Source: Nitrosomonadales bacterium (GTDB taxonomy: Bacteria > Pseudomonadota > Gammaproteobacteria > Burkholderiales > Gallionellaceae). From it: 57,640 nucleotides of DNA. How positions within the stretch are numbered: position 1 is the stretch's first letter; every line of letters starts with the position of its first letter. Below, piece by piece: positions 9,404 to 18,077 of this stretch. The stretch spans positions 1 through 57,640 of the forward strand of contig JACRAT010000042.1 in NCBI GenBank assembly GCA_016234685.1, written 5' to 3'. Position numbers and translations under genes: made by a program. Under the pieces are notes generated by a model that was not told where the DNA came from, did not search any database, and was given only the letters and a program-made list of their open reading frames with translations.

Positions 9404-10132
9404 TTAGTGGATATCCTTCCAGATTTCCCGTTTCAGTGCATAAACCAGCACCAAGAGGAGAGACAAGAAGGCTAGCACCCACCAACCGATCTGGCTACGC
9501 ACCAGCTTGGCTGGCTCGCCCATGTACACCAGATAGTTGACCAAGTCGCCAACAGTCTTGTCGTACTCAGCCTGATTCATCGTGCCGGGGGTCTGCATCA
9601 CTAGCTTCTTGATGTCGTGCTCGCCATGCTTCTCTACTTCCAGAGCTTGCGAACCTTGCAGGTCGGACAGAGCAAACGGCATACCCACATTAGGGAATGT
9701 CGTGTTGTTCCAACCGCTGGGGCGGCTCGAATCCACGTAGAAAGTGCGCAGATAGGTGTAGATCCAATCTGGGCTACGCGAACGCGAGATCACGCTCAGG
9801 TCAGGAGGCGCTACGCCAAAAGCCAGCTTGGCAGAGTTGGAGTCCATCGCAGCTTGCATGGTCGAACCCAGCTTCACATCTTCCGGCAACGACAACTCCT
9901 TCTTGATGTCGGCCTCGACGAAGCCGAGGTCGCGCAAGCGGTTGTAACGCATGTAAGAAGCACTGTGGCAAGCCAGACAGCGAGAGGTGAACAGTTTCGC
10001 GCCACGCTGCAAAGATGCTTGATCTTGCAGATTGACCGGAGCCTTGTCCAGATGAACCTCGCTGTTAGCCAGCGCCGCAGTCGGCACTGCCACCAGCAAA
10101 GCCAACATCCATAGTTTTTTGATTACATTCAT
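9404..10132 (-). CDS. petC: Ubiquinol-cytochrome c reductase, cytochrome c1
   Basis: A 242-residue cytochrome c1. Signal peptide 1-22 (ends ALA), then the covalent heme c site Cys52-Leu-Ala-Cys55-His56. The axial methionine is probably in the VGMPFALSD stretch. A C-terminal membrane anchor (IGWWVLAFLSLLLVLVYAL) precedes the cytoplasmic tail KREIWKDIH. It accepts electrons from the Rieske centre in the bc1 complex. Third gene of petABC, 19 bp after petB. Confidence 0.97.
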   Translation of the reverse strand: MNVIKKLWMLALLVAVPTAALANSEVHLDKAPVNLQDQASLQRGAKLFTSRCLACHSASYMRYNRLRDLGFVEADIKKELSLPEDVKLGSTMQAAMDSNSAKLAFGVAPPDLSVISRSRSPDWIYTYLRTFYVDSSRPSGWNNTTFPNVGMPFALSDLQGSQALEVEKHGEHDIKKLVMQTPGTMNQAEYDKTVGDLVNYLVYMGEPAKLVRSQIGWWVLAFLSLLLVLVYALKREIWKDIH

Positions 10133-10151
10133 GTCAACGATCCTCTCTTAA

Positions 10152-11390
10152 TTATTTGGACGTCACACGATCAGGCTCGGGCTTGCACTTGTCGATCTTG
10201 GTGTACCAGGGCATCAACAGGAAGAATGCAAAGTACACAACCGACAGAACGCGCGAGATCGTGGTGTAGGTCGGAGTAGCAGGCATCAATCCCAGATAAC
10301 CGAGACCGATGAAGCTGACTACGAACGCTGCCAAGAATGTCTTGTAGATCGGGCCGCGATAGCGGATCGACTTCACTTTGCCGCGATCCAGCCAGGGCAA
10401 CAGGAAGAAGATCACGGTAGCGATACCCATCGCGATCACGCCGGGCAAAGGCGAACCGAACATCGGAGGCACTGCACGCAGGATGGCGTAGTACGGGGTG
10501 AAGTACCACACTGGCGCGATGTGCTCAGGTGTCTTCATCGGGTTAGCCGGGATGAAGTTGTTCGCTTCGAGGAAGTAACCACCGATCTCAGGCGCAAAGA
10601 AAATCACGGCACAGAACACGATCAGGAAGGCCACTGCCGCCACTGCATCCTTGATGACCAGATACGGGAAGAAAGGGATGCCATCCAGAGGCTTGCCGTT
10701 TGCGTCCTTGTGTTTCTTGATTTCAACACCGTCTGGGTTGTTGGAACCCACTTCGTGCAGAGCGATCAAGTGTGCAGCAATGATACCGACCAGTACCAAC
10801 GGAATCGCGACCACGTGCAGCGCGAAGAAGCGGTTCAGAGTCGCGTCGGAGACTACGAAGTCACCACGAATCAGAATCGCCAAGTCAGGGCCGACGAACG
10901 GTACGGATGCGAACAGATTCACGATCACCTGAGCACCCCAGAACGACATCTGCCCCCACGGCAACAGATAGCCCATGAAGGCTTCTGCCATCAACGCCAA
11001 GTAGATGATCATGCCGATGATCCACAGCAATTCGCGCGGTTTGCGGTACGAACCGTACATCAGACCACGGAACATGTGCAGATAGATCACGATGAAGAAC
11101 ATCGATGCACCGGTGGAGTGGGCATAACGCAACAGCCAGCCCCATTGCACGTCACGCATGATGTACTCAACGGAGGCGAAGGCAAACACCGCATCCGGCT
11201 TGTAGCTCATGGTCAGGAAGATGCCTGACAGGATCTGAATGACCAGAATCAGCAGCGCAAGGCCGCCGAAGAAATACCAGAAGTTGAAGTTCTTCGGCGC
11301 GTAGTATTCGGACAGATGCCCCTTCCAAGTCGAAACCAGAGGAAAGCGTTCATCGATCCAGCCGACCAGTTTGGTTGCCAAGTTGCTCAT
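10152..11390 (-). CDS. petB: Ubiquinol-cytochrome c reductase, cytochrome b
   Basis: A 412-residue integral membrane protein with the b-heme helices. It contains LRYAHSTGASMFFIVIYLHM and FFALHVVAIPLVLVGIIAAH, which hold the axial histidines. The PEWY-type Qo-site motif reads APVWYFTPYYAILRA here: P-V-W-Y, with Val in place of the usual Glu. PVWY-type variants occur in some bacterial lineages. In an iron oxidiser the complex can run in reverse to make ubiquinol. The start overlaps the petA stop by 4 nt. Confidence 0.96.
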   Translation of the reverse strand: MSNLATKLVGWIDERFPLVSTWKGHLSEYYAPKNFNFWYFFGGLALLILVIQILSGIFLTMSYKPDAVFAFASVEYIMRDVQWGWLLRYAHSTGASMFFIVIYLHMFRGLMYGSYRKPRELLWIIGMIIYLALMAEAFMGYLLPWGQMSFWGAQVIVNLFASVPFVGPDLAILIRGDFVVSDATLNRFFALHVVAIPLVLVGIIAAHLIALHEVGSNNPDGVEIKKHKDANGKPLDGIPFFPYLVIKDAVAAVAFLIVFCAVIFFAPEIGGYFLEANNFIPANPMKTPEHIAPVWYFTPYYAILRAVPPMFGSPLPGVIAMGIATVIFFLLPWLDRGKVKSIRYRGPIYKTFLAAFVVSFIGLGYLGLMPATPTYTTISRVLSVVYFAFFLLMPWYTKIDKCKPEPDRVTSK

Positions 11391-11983
11391 GCTGCGCCTC
11401 CCTTGCTATCGTCGCCAATCAGCAAACGTGTCTCGCTCAAGTATTTGTGCGGCGGAATCATCATGTTGGCCGGCGCAGGCACGTTCTTGTAAACACGCGC
11501 GGACAAGTCATAACGGGAACCGTGGCATGGACAGAACCAGCCGCCCGGCCAAGTTGTGCTGATGTCGGCAGCCCCTGGCTCAGGACGGAAAGTCGGCGAA
11601 CAACCAAGGTGAGTACAGATACCCAGCACCACTAGATATTCAGGCTTGATGGAGCGCGTCGGATTCTTGCAGTACTCAGGCTGCGCAGAGCTGTCCGAAC
11701 CCGGATCGACCAACTCATCATCATGCTTGGTCAGCGTGTCCAGCATTTCCTTGGTGCGACGCACCACCCAGACTGGCTTGCCTTGCCACTCGACGTTCAT
11801 CATCGTGCCCGGCTCGATCGCACCGATGTCCACCTCGACTGGCGCGCCCGCTGCTTTAGCGCGTTCGCTCGGCATCAAGCTCATGACGATGGGTGCGCCC
11901 GCACCCGCCGCCGCCACCCCACCCGCCGCAGCCGTAGCGGCGATCAAGAGTCGTCGCTTGCTGTGATCTACTTTATCAGTCAT
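11387..11983 (-). CDS. petA: Ubiquinol-cytochrome c reductase, Rieske iron-sulfur subunit
   Basis: The 198-residue product has a Tat-like N-terminus (SKRRLLIAATAAAGGVAAA) that also forms the membrane anchor. The 2Fe-2S ligands are in C123-T-H125-L-G-C128 and C151-P-C153-H154-G-S, including the disulfide pair. I chose the ATG at 11983 rather than 11992: the GAAGGG ribosome-binding site abuts the first ATG but is well spaced for the second. The 4-nt overlap with petB implies coupling. Confidence 0.95.
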   Translation of the reverse strand: MTDKVDHSKRRLLIAATAAAGGVAAAGAGAPIVMSLMPSERAKAAGAPVEVDIGAIEPGTMMNVEWQGKPVWVVRRTKEMLDTLTKHDDELVDPGSDSSAQPEYCKNPTRSIKPEYLVVLGICTHLGCSPTFRPEPGAADISTTWPGGWFCPCHGSRYDLSARVYKNVPAPANMMIPPHKYLSETRLLIGDDSKGGAA

Positions 11984-12097
11984 ATCTCTCATCCCTTCAG
12001 TAAAACGTAATTAATCGTAACAGCCTGAGCCAGCGCAGCTATTGCGAGAGGTCGTTAGGCGACGAAGGAGAACTCACCCCGTCCACCTAGACCGCTC

Positions 12098-12523
12098 TTA
12101 GTTATTTTTAGCGCCTTGCTTGACCCATCTGCGCAAGGTCAAGATGTATTGACGATCCAGAGTACCTGCGGCGTTCAACCCGAAAGGCATCTTCAGACCT
12201 TTGTTGGTGCCCGTCAGCAACTTGGTGAAGGTACTCTCTTCGCTGTTGCCGGGGAGTACCACGGGACCAAATTGGGTTCCCTTCATCAGCCCTTCGTATG
12301 AAGTCATATCCAAGCCACTCTTGAGGAAACCCTTGCCTCCAGGCGAGTGACAACTCAAGCAATAATCGTGAAGAATAGGTTGAACATCATTCTTGAAACT
12401 CACCTCTCCGCTCCCGAGCGCACTGGCTGCTGCCTGCCCTGCGGCAGTTGATTCGTTTGCAGCCCATGCATTGAGTGTGAGCATGGACAGCATCGCCCCG
12501 CCCAGCAACATTCTAATTTTCAT
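12098..12523 (-). CDS. Small periplasmic c-type cytochrome (PSCyt1-like)
   Basis: A 141-residue secreted monoheme protein. Signal peptide 1-21 (ends AWA), heme site CLSCH in the segment VQPILHDYCLSCHSPGGKG, then LDMTSYEGLMKG and VVLPGNSEESTFTKLLTG, and a late MPFG that may give the axial methionine. This layout is that of the planctomycete-type cytochrome C domain found across many phyla. It points the same way as petABC, 114 bp upstream, and could be co-transcribed. A role in carrying electrons to or from bc1 is inference only. Confidence 0.8.
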   Translation of the reverse strand: MKIRMLLGGAMLSMLTLNAWAANESTAAGQAAASALGSGEVSFKNDVQPILHDYCLSCHSPGGKGFLKSGLDMTSYEGLMKGTQFGPVVLPGNSEESTFTKLLTGTNKGLKMPFGLNAAGTLDRQYILTLRRWVKQGAKNN

Positions 12524-12786
12524 ACTATCTCCCCGTTACACCTGTACGTTAGTCCCATCAAACTAAAGACAGAATCAATCAGGCCAACCGATGCAGCGGA
12601 TTGGCGCTGCCCCACAACAATTACCAAACACAGTCCTACACCCGAACTACACAAATCGGCTCTACATAATCCCCACTTCAAATGATGATGTCAACGCGCA
12701 GACCGAGACACCCTCCAAAATCCAGCTCAAAAAACCTTACCCACAAACAAGTTGCATTAATTTCAAAAATCCTTGAAAGTTCGGGA

Positions 12787-13377
12787 ATGCAATCAGAAAA
12801 CCTATCCGACACCGCCTGGCGGTTTATACATCACTTTGGAGAAATGGGTAGTCGCTGGGGGATCAGCCGCACCGTCGGTCAGATTTACGCCCTCGTCTAC
12901 ATCTCTCATGTCCCATTGAACGCGGACGACATCACTCATCTGCTTTCGTTTTCCCGCTCCAATGTCAGCATGGGCTTGAAGGAATTACAAAGTTGGCGGC
13001 TGCTGCGCTCTGAGTTCCGCCCCGGCGACCGCCGCGAATACTTCAAAGCACCGGACGATGTCTGGGAAATATTCCGCACACTGGCGGACGAGCGCCGCCG
13101 CCGCGAAGTCGTCCCCACCCTGTCCGTATTGCGCGAATGCCTGCTCGACCCAAAAGTCACACCTGAAGACGAGCATTTCCATCGCCGGATGCAGGCCATG
13201 TATGACCTGATCTCCATGTCCAACGAATGGTTCATCGACATCCAGAAACTGAGCGCCGAAGACCTCACTGCTCTGATGCACCTAGGCGCGCACGCGCAAA
13301 AGCTACTCCACGCCAAGAACCGTTTGCTATCATTGACCGGCCTGACCAAAACGAACGAAACGGACGAAGCACCCTAA
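12787..13377 (+). CDS. GbsR/MarR-family transcriptional regulator
   Basis: A 196-residue winged-helix regulator of the GbsR group: FIHHFGEMGSRWGISRTVGQIYAL at the N-terminus (about residues 13-36), then the recognition helix FSRSNVSMGLKELQSW and the wing RSEFRPGDRREYFKA. The frame is open from 12682, but the ATG at 12787 places HFGEMG about ten residues in, as in relatives, and the upstream part has a base composition unlike coding sequence here. It precedes an MgtC-family gene by 4 bp; a link to that gene or to osmotic control is inference. Confidence 0.8.
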   Translation: MQSENLSDTAWRFIHHFGEMGSRWGISRTVGQIYALVYISHVPLNADDITHLLSFSRSNVSMGLKELQSWRLLRSEFRPGDRREYFKAPDDVWEIFRTLADERRRREVVPTLSVLRECLLDPKVTPEDEHFHRRMQAMYDLISMSNEWFIDIQKLSAEDLTALMHLGAHAQKLLHAKNRLLSLTGLTKTNETDEAP

Positions 13378-13381
13378 TTCG

Positions 13382-14131
13382 ATGGATCCTCTCAGCCACG
13401 ACACACTCAGCGCTTACTGGTCCACACCAGAACTCGCGATCAACGTCACCATTTTCCTCAACCTGTTCGGCGCGCTGCTGCTCGGCCTGCTCGTCGGTTA
13501 CGAACGCTCCTACCACGGACGTGCGGCCGGGATGCGCACCTACGGCTTGGTCTGCATGGCCTCCGCCGCCCTGACCGTGATCGCGGGCTTCCCCTCCTAC
13601 TGGTTCGGCGGCGGCGTATCCAGCGGACTCGGCGCCGACCCGACCCGCGTCATTCAGGGCGTCGTCACCGGCATCGGTTTCCTCGGCGCAGGCGTCATCA
13701 TGAAAGAAGGCTTGAACATCAGCGGCCTGACCACCGCCGCCTCGATCTGGGCCTCCAGCGCCATCGGCATCATGGTCGGCGTGGGCTTCTACTTTGCCGC
13801 CATCCTGCTCGCCCTGCTCGCAGCCTCCTGCATGATGTGGATCGCCAAGCTGGAAGACTGGCTACCCTCGCGCAAGGCCATCTCCATCGTGCTGCATTTC
13901 AAAGCCGGACACGAACCCCATCGCGGCAACCTGCACAACCTGCTGGCCGACTACGACTACAGGATCGCCGAAGGCACACTGACGGTCGCCCTGCAAGACG
14001 GCAAAGTGGAATGGCGCTTCGTCGCCATCGCCATGAGCCACAACCAGATGGCCGATCTCAACCTGCTGGCCAGCAAACTGACGCAGAACGAAGGCATCGA
14101 AGAGTTCCAGCTCTCCCATGCCAGAAACTAG
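13382..14131 (+). CDS. MgtC/SapB-family membrane protein
   Basis: A 249-residue protein with an MgtC-type membrane domain of four to five helices (about 20-155), including the conserved GLLVGYERSYHGRAAGMRTYGLV loop region and GIGFLGAGVIMKEG. A soluble C-terminal ACT-like domain follows (about 165-249). The family is tied to Mg2+ stress and F-ATPase inhibition in pathogens; in environmental bacteria its role is unclear. It begins 4 bp after the GbsR-type gene, so the two form an operon. Confidence 0.87.
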   Translation: MDPLSHDTLSAYWSTPELAINVTIFLNLFGALLLGLLVGYERSYHGRAAGMRTYGLVCMASAALTVIAGFPSYWFGGGVSSGLGADPTRVIQGVVTGIGFLGAGVIMKEGLNISGLTTAASIWASSAIGIMVGVGFYFAAILLALLAASCMMWIAKLEDWLPSRKAISIVLHFKAGHEPHRGNLHNLLADYDYRIAEGTLTVALQDGKVEWRFVAIAMSHNQMADLNLLASKLTQNEGIEEFQLSHARN

Positions 14132-14170
14132 CGCCTCATTACCCAACCAAAGAGATGCGAGGGACTGAAG

Positions 14171-16078
14171 TTGCGATTTCCTTGGTATAACTCTATCCGC
14201 TTCCGCATCAGCCTCGCCCTGCTGGCACTATTCTCGCTGCAAGTCGGCGCGGTCGGTTTTACCCTGTATGAGATCGGCTTGCGCAAACACGACTACGAGA
14301 TCCTCAATCTCGCCGGACAGACCCGTGTGATCAGCCACAGCCTGCTGTATCAATCACAGAACTACCTGAAAGAGCGCGGCGCTCTCAGCCTATTGCAGAA
14401 TCAATCCGGCTCCGACCTGTATTCGCAGAACCTAGAACAAAGCATGGTGTTGTACGACAAGATCATGACCGGCTTCCGCAACCGTCGCCTCGACCCCGAA
14501 ATCACCGGGCTGGATGAGCCGCTGACCTGCAACTGGGATCAGCACTCGCGCAATCAACTGGATGTCAGCGCCGCCGCCTGGGAAGAGTTCCGCGACGGCA
14601 TGAAGCGCGTGATGGACGCGAACCCGCGCAATCCCGACCTGATCGCCGCCCGTTACGCCGTACAGAACGGCGAGGCACTGGCCCGCTCGGCGGACAATCT
14701 CAGCCGCGCCTTCCAGCGCATGATGGAAGGCAAACTCGCCAGCATCCGCCTGTTCAACCAACTTGCCCTGTTGGCGACCACCCTACTGACCGCACTGATC
14801 GCCGTGCTGGTATACCGCAAGATACTGCGTCCGCTCACCCAGACCGTGGACGGATTCTCCCGCGTCGCCAATGGCGACCTAGGTTATCAGCTGCCCTTGG
14901 CAGCGGATAACGAGATCGGTCGCATGACACTCGCCTTCAACCAGCTGTCAGACCGAATGCGCGGCATGTTCCGCCTCACCGACCGCATCAGCCGGGGAAC
15001 CAATCTGCACGATGCACTGCATTTCGTCTGCGAAGAGTTCCGCACCTTCCTGCCGGTAGAGTGGGTCGGCGTACTCATGCTGACACCGGATCGCCGCCAA
15101 ATCGTACTGGAGCGACTTTACAGCGACACGCCCAGCAAGCTGAAAGAGAACGAGCGCTTCGAATTCGCCCTCAGCGCGCTGGAGGCCGCACTGAACCAAG
15201 GCAGCGCGCTCGCCTTAGCCGAACTGGACACCCCAGACACCGCCTCGCTGCTGACCAAGCTGGCCGAGGACGGCAAACATTCCGCCCTGTTCATCCCGCT
15301 GAAGCAAAGCGGGGGCGGCGAAACCCTGTTGGTGTTCGCGTCATCCCAAGCTGCCGCCTACCCCCCGCAGCATGTCGAGTTCCTCAGCAACCTTGCCGCA
15401 CAGATCGCCCACATTCTGGAAAAGACCATCGTCATGGAAGGACTGATCGTGGCCGCCGTCGAAGGATTAGCGAAACTGGCCGAAAGCCGCGACCCTGAAA
15501 CCGGCGACCATCTGGTGCGCATGAGCCTCTATTCCGCCATCCTCACCGAAGAGCTGGGCCGCGACCCCGCCTGCCGCGAACACATCACCCCGGCTTTCGT
15601 CAGAGATGTGTTCCGCTTCGCCCCCATGCACGACATCGGCAAGGTCGGCATCCGTGATGACATTCTGCTGAAACCGGGACGACTGGATGCAGCAGAGCGC
15701 GCCGAGATGGAGCGCCACCCGGTGATCGGCGGCGGCGTCCTGCGCCGTAGCGAAGAGCAGATGAAGACGCTGGGCCACAGCATTTTCCAGATCGGCATCG
15801 AGATCGCCGAAAGTCACCACGAAAAGTTCGACGGCAGCGGCTACCCTGCCGGCCTGAAGGGCGACGCCATCCCGCTGGCGGCCCGCATCATCGCCGTCGC
15901 CGACGTGCTGGACGCCCTCACCTCCAAGCGCCCCTACAAAGACGCATGGCCGATGGAAAAAGCGCTGGACACCATCAGCCAAGACGCCGGCAAGCACTTC
16001 GACCCGACCGTGGTAGCCGCCCTGCACCGCGCCCTGCCCCGTGTGCTGGAGATATACCAGAGGCTGAAGCACGTCTGA
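14171..16078 (+). CDS. Membrane HD-GYP protein with PilJ-type sensor, HAMP and GAF
   Basis: A 635-residue predicted c-di-GMP phosphodiesterase. TM1 is near 10-32. A periplasmic helical sensor with LAGQTRVISHSLL resembles the type IV pili methyl-accepting (PilJ) domain. TM2 is near 194-215, then HAMP, a GAF-like domain (about 270-415) and HD-GYP (about 425-635). His487-Asp488 in HDIGKVGIRDD, SHHEKFDGSGYP and ADVLDAL give a complete HD-GYP signature. The start codon is TTG, preceded by GAGGGA; no in-frame ATG lies nearby. The gene follows mgtC by 39 bp. The signal sensed is unknown. Confidence 0.88.
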   Translation: MRFPWYNSIRFRISLALLALFSLQVGAVGFTLYEIGLRKHDYEILNLAGQTRVISHSLLYQSQNYLKERGALSLLQNQSGSDLYSQNLEQSMVLYDKIMTGFRNRRLDPEITGLDEPLTCNWDQHSRNQLDVSAAAWEEFRDGMKRVMDANPRNPDLIAARYAVQNGEALARSADNLSRAFQRMMEGKLASIRLFNQLALLATTLLTALIAVLVYRKILRPLTQTVDGFSRVANGDLGYQLPLAADNEIGRMTLAFNQLSDRMRGMFRLTDRISRGTNLHDALHFVCEEFRTFLPVEWVGVLMLTPDRRQIVLERLYSDTPSKLKENERFEFALSALEAALNQGSALALAELDTPDTASLLTKLAEDGKHSALFIPLKQSGGGETLLVFASSQAAAYPPQHVEFLSNLAAQIAHILEKTIVMEGLIVAAVEGLAKLAESRDPETGDHLVRMSLYSAILTEELGRDPACREHITPAFVRDVFRFAPMHDIGKVGIRDDILLKPGRLDAAERAEMERHPVIGGGVLRRSEEQMKTLGHSIFQIGIEIAESHHEKFDGSGYPAGLKGDAIPLAARIIAVADVLDALTSKRPYKDAWPMEKALDTISQDAGKHFDPTVVAALHRALPRVLEIYQRLKHV

Positions 16079-16099
16079 CCGACCTGCCGCCAGAGCCGG

Positions 16100-16846
16100 T
16101 CAGACAGGATTCGGCTGATCGAAGAAGCGACACTCCAGACCAAATCTCGCGGCAAGATGCGCGCCCAGCGCTTGTACCCCATCCCGTTCGGTGGCGTGAT
16201 GTCCAGCGGCGATGAAAGCCACGCCGGTCTCTTCGGCTAGGTGAACGTGCCGTTCGGAGATCTCTCCGGTCAGGAATGCATCCACTCCCAACGCCACAGC
16301 CTGCTCGAAATAATCCTGCCCGCCACCGCTGCACCAAGCGATACGGCGCAGCGTCCGCCCTCCCTCGCCGATCACCAGCGGCGGGCGAGCATACTGCTCG
16401 GAGATGCGCGCCGCCAGCGCATCCAGCGTCAGAGGACGCTCCAACTCACCGTGAACGGCGATGTTCTGTTCGCCGAAACAGCCCTGCTCAACAAAGCCCA
16501 GCCGCCGTGCCAGTTGCGCGTTGTTACCCAACTCAGGATGCGCATCCAGCGGCAGATGATAGGCCAGCAAACTGACATCGTGCTGCAACAGCAATCCGAT
16601 GCGCCGTTTCTTGATGCCACTGATGGCAGGATTCTCGCCGCGCCAGAAGTAGCCGTGATGCACCAGCACCGCATCCGCCCCCCAAGCGACGGCGGCATCC
16701 AGCAGACGCTGAGAGGCCGACACGCCAAGCGCGATGCGGCGCACTTCGCCGCGCCCTTCGACCTGCACGCCGTTCGGGCAGTAGTCACGAAAACGGCCTG
16801 TCTCCAGCAGGGTTTCTATATAATCGCGCAACTCTGTCAGCAACAT
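16100..16846 (-). CDS. Nif3-family dinuclear metal protein (YbgI/DUF34)
   Basis: A 248-residue cytoplasmic protein of the Nif3/YbgI family, which forms hexameric toroids with a dinuclear metal site. Metal ligands are visible in VLVHHGYFW and in AGHHATERDG, with NGVQVEG near the N-terminus. Its biochemical role is unsettled; a GTP cyclohydrolase-like or metal-insertion activity has been proposed for relatives. It is divergent from the HtrA-type gene with 37 bp between starts. Confidence 0.9.
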   Translation of the reverse strand: MLLTELRDYIETLLETGRFRDYCPNGVQVEGRGEVRRIALGVSASQRLLDAAVAWGADAVLVHHGYFWRGENPAISGIKKRRIGLLLQHDVSLLAYHLPLDAHPELGNNAQLARRLGFVEQGCFGEQNIAVHGELERPLTLDALAARISEQYARPPLVIGEGGRTLRRIAWCSGGGQDYFEQAVALGVDAFLTGEISERHVHLAEETGVAFIAAGHHATERDGVQALGAHLAARFGLECRFFDQPNPV

Positions 16847-16883
16847 TGATTGACTCCCTTAGACCAAGCTGCGGCATCATAAC

Positions 16884-18038
<1,155 letters not shown>

Positions 18039-18077
18039 GCGGCCTCTACCCTCCGCAAAAGAGACAAAGGGCCCGGT

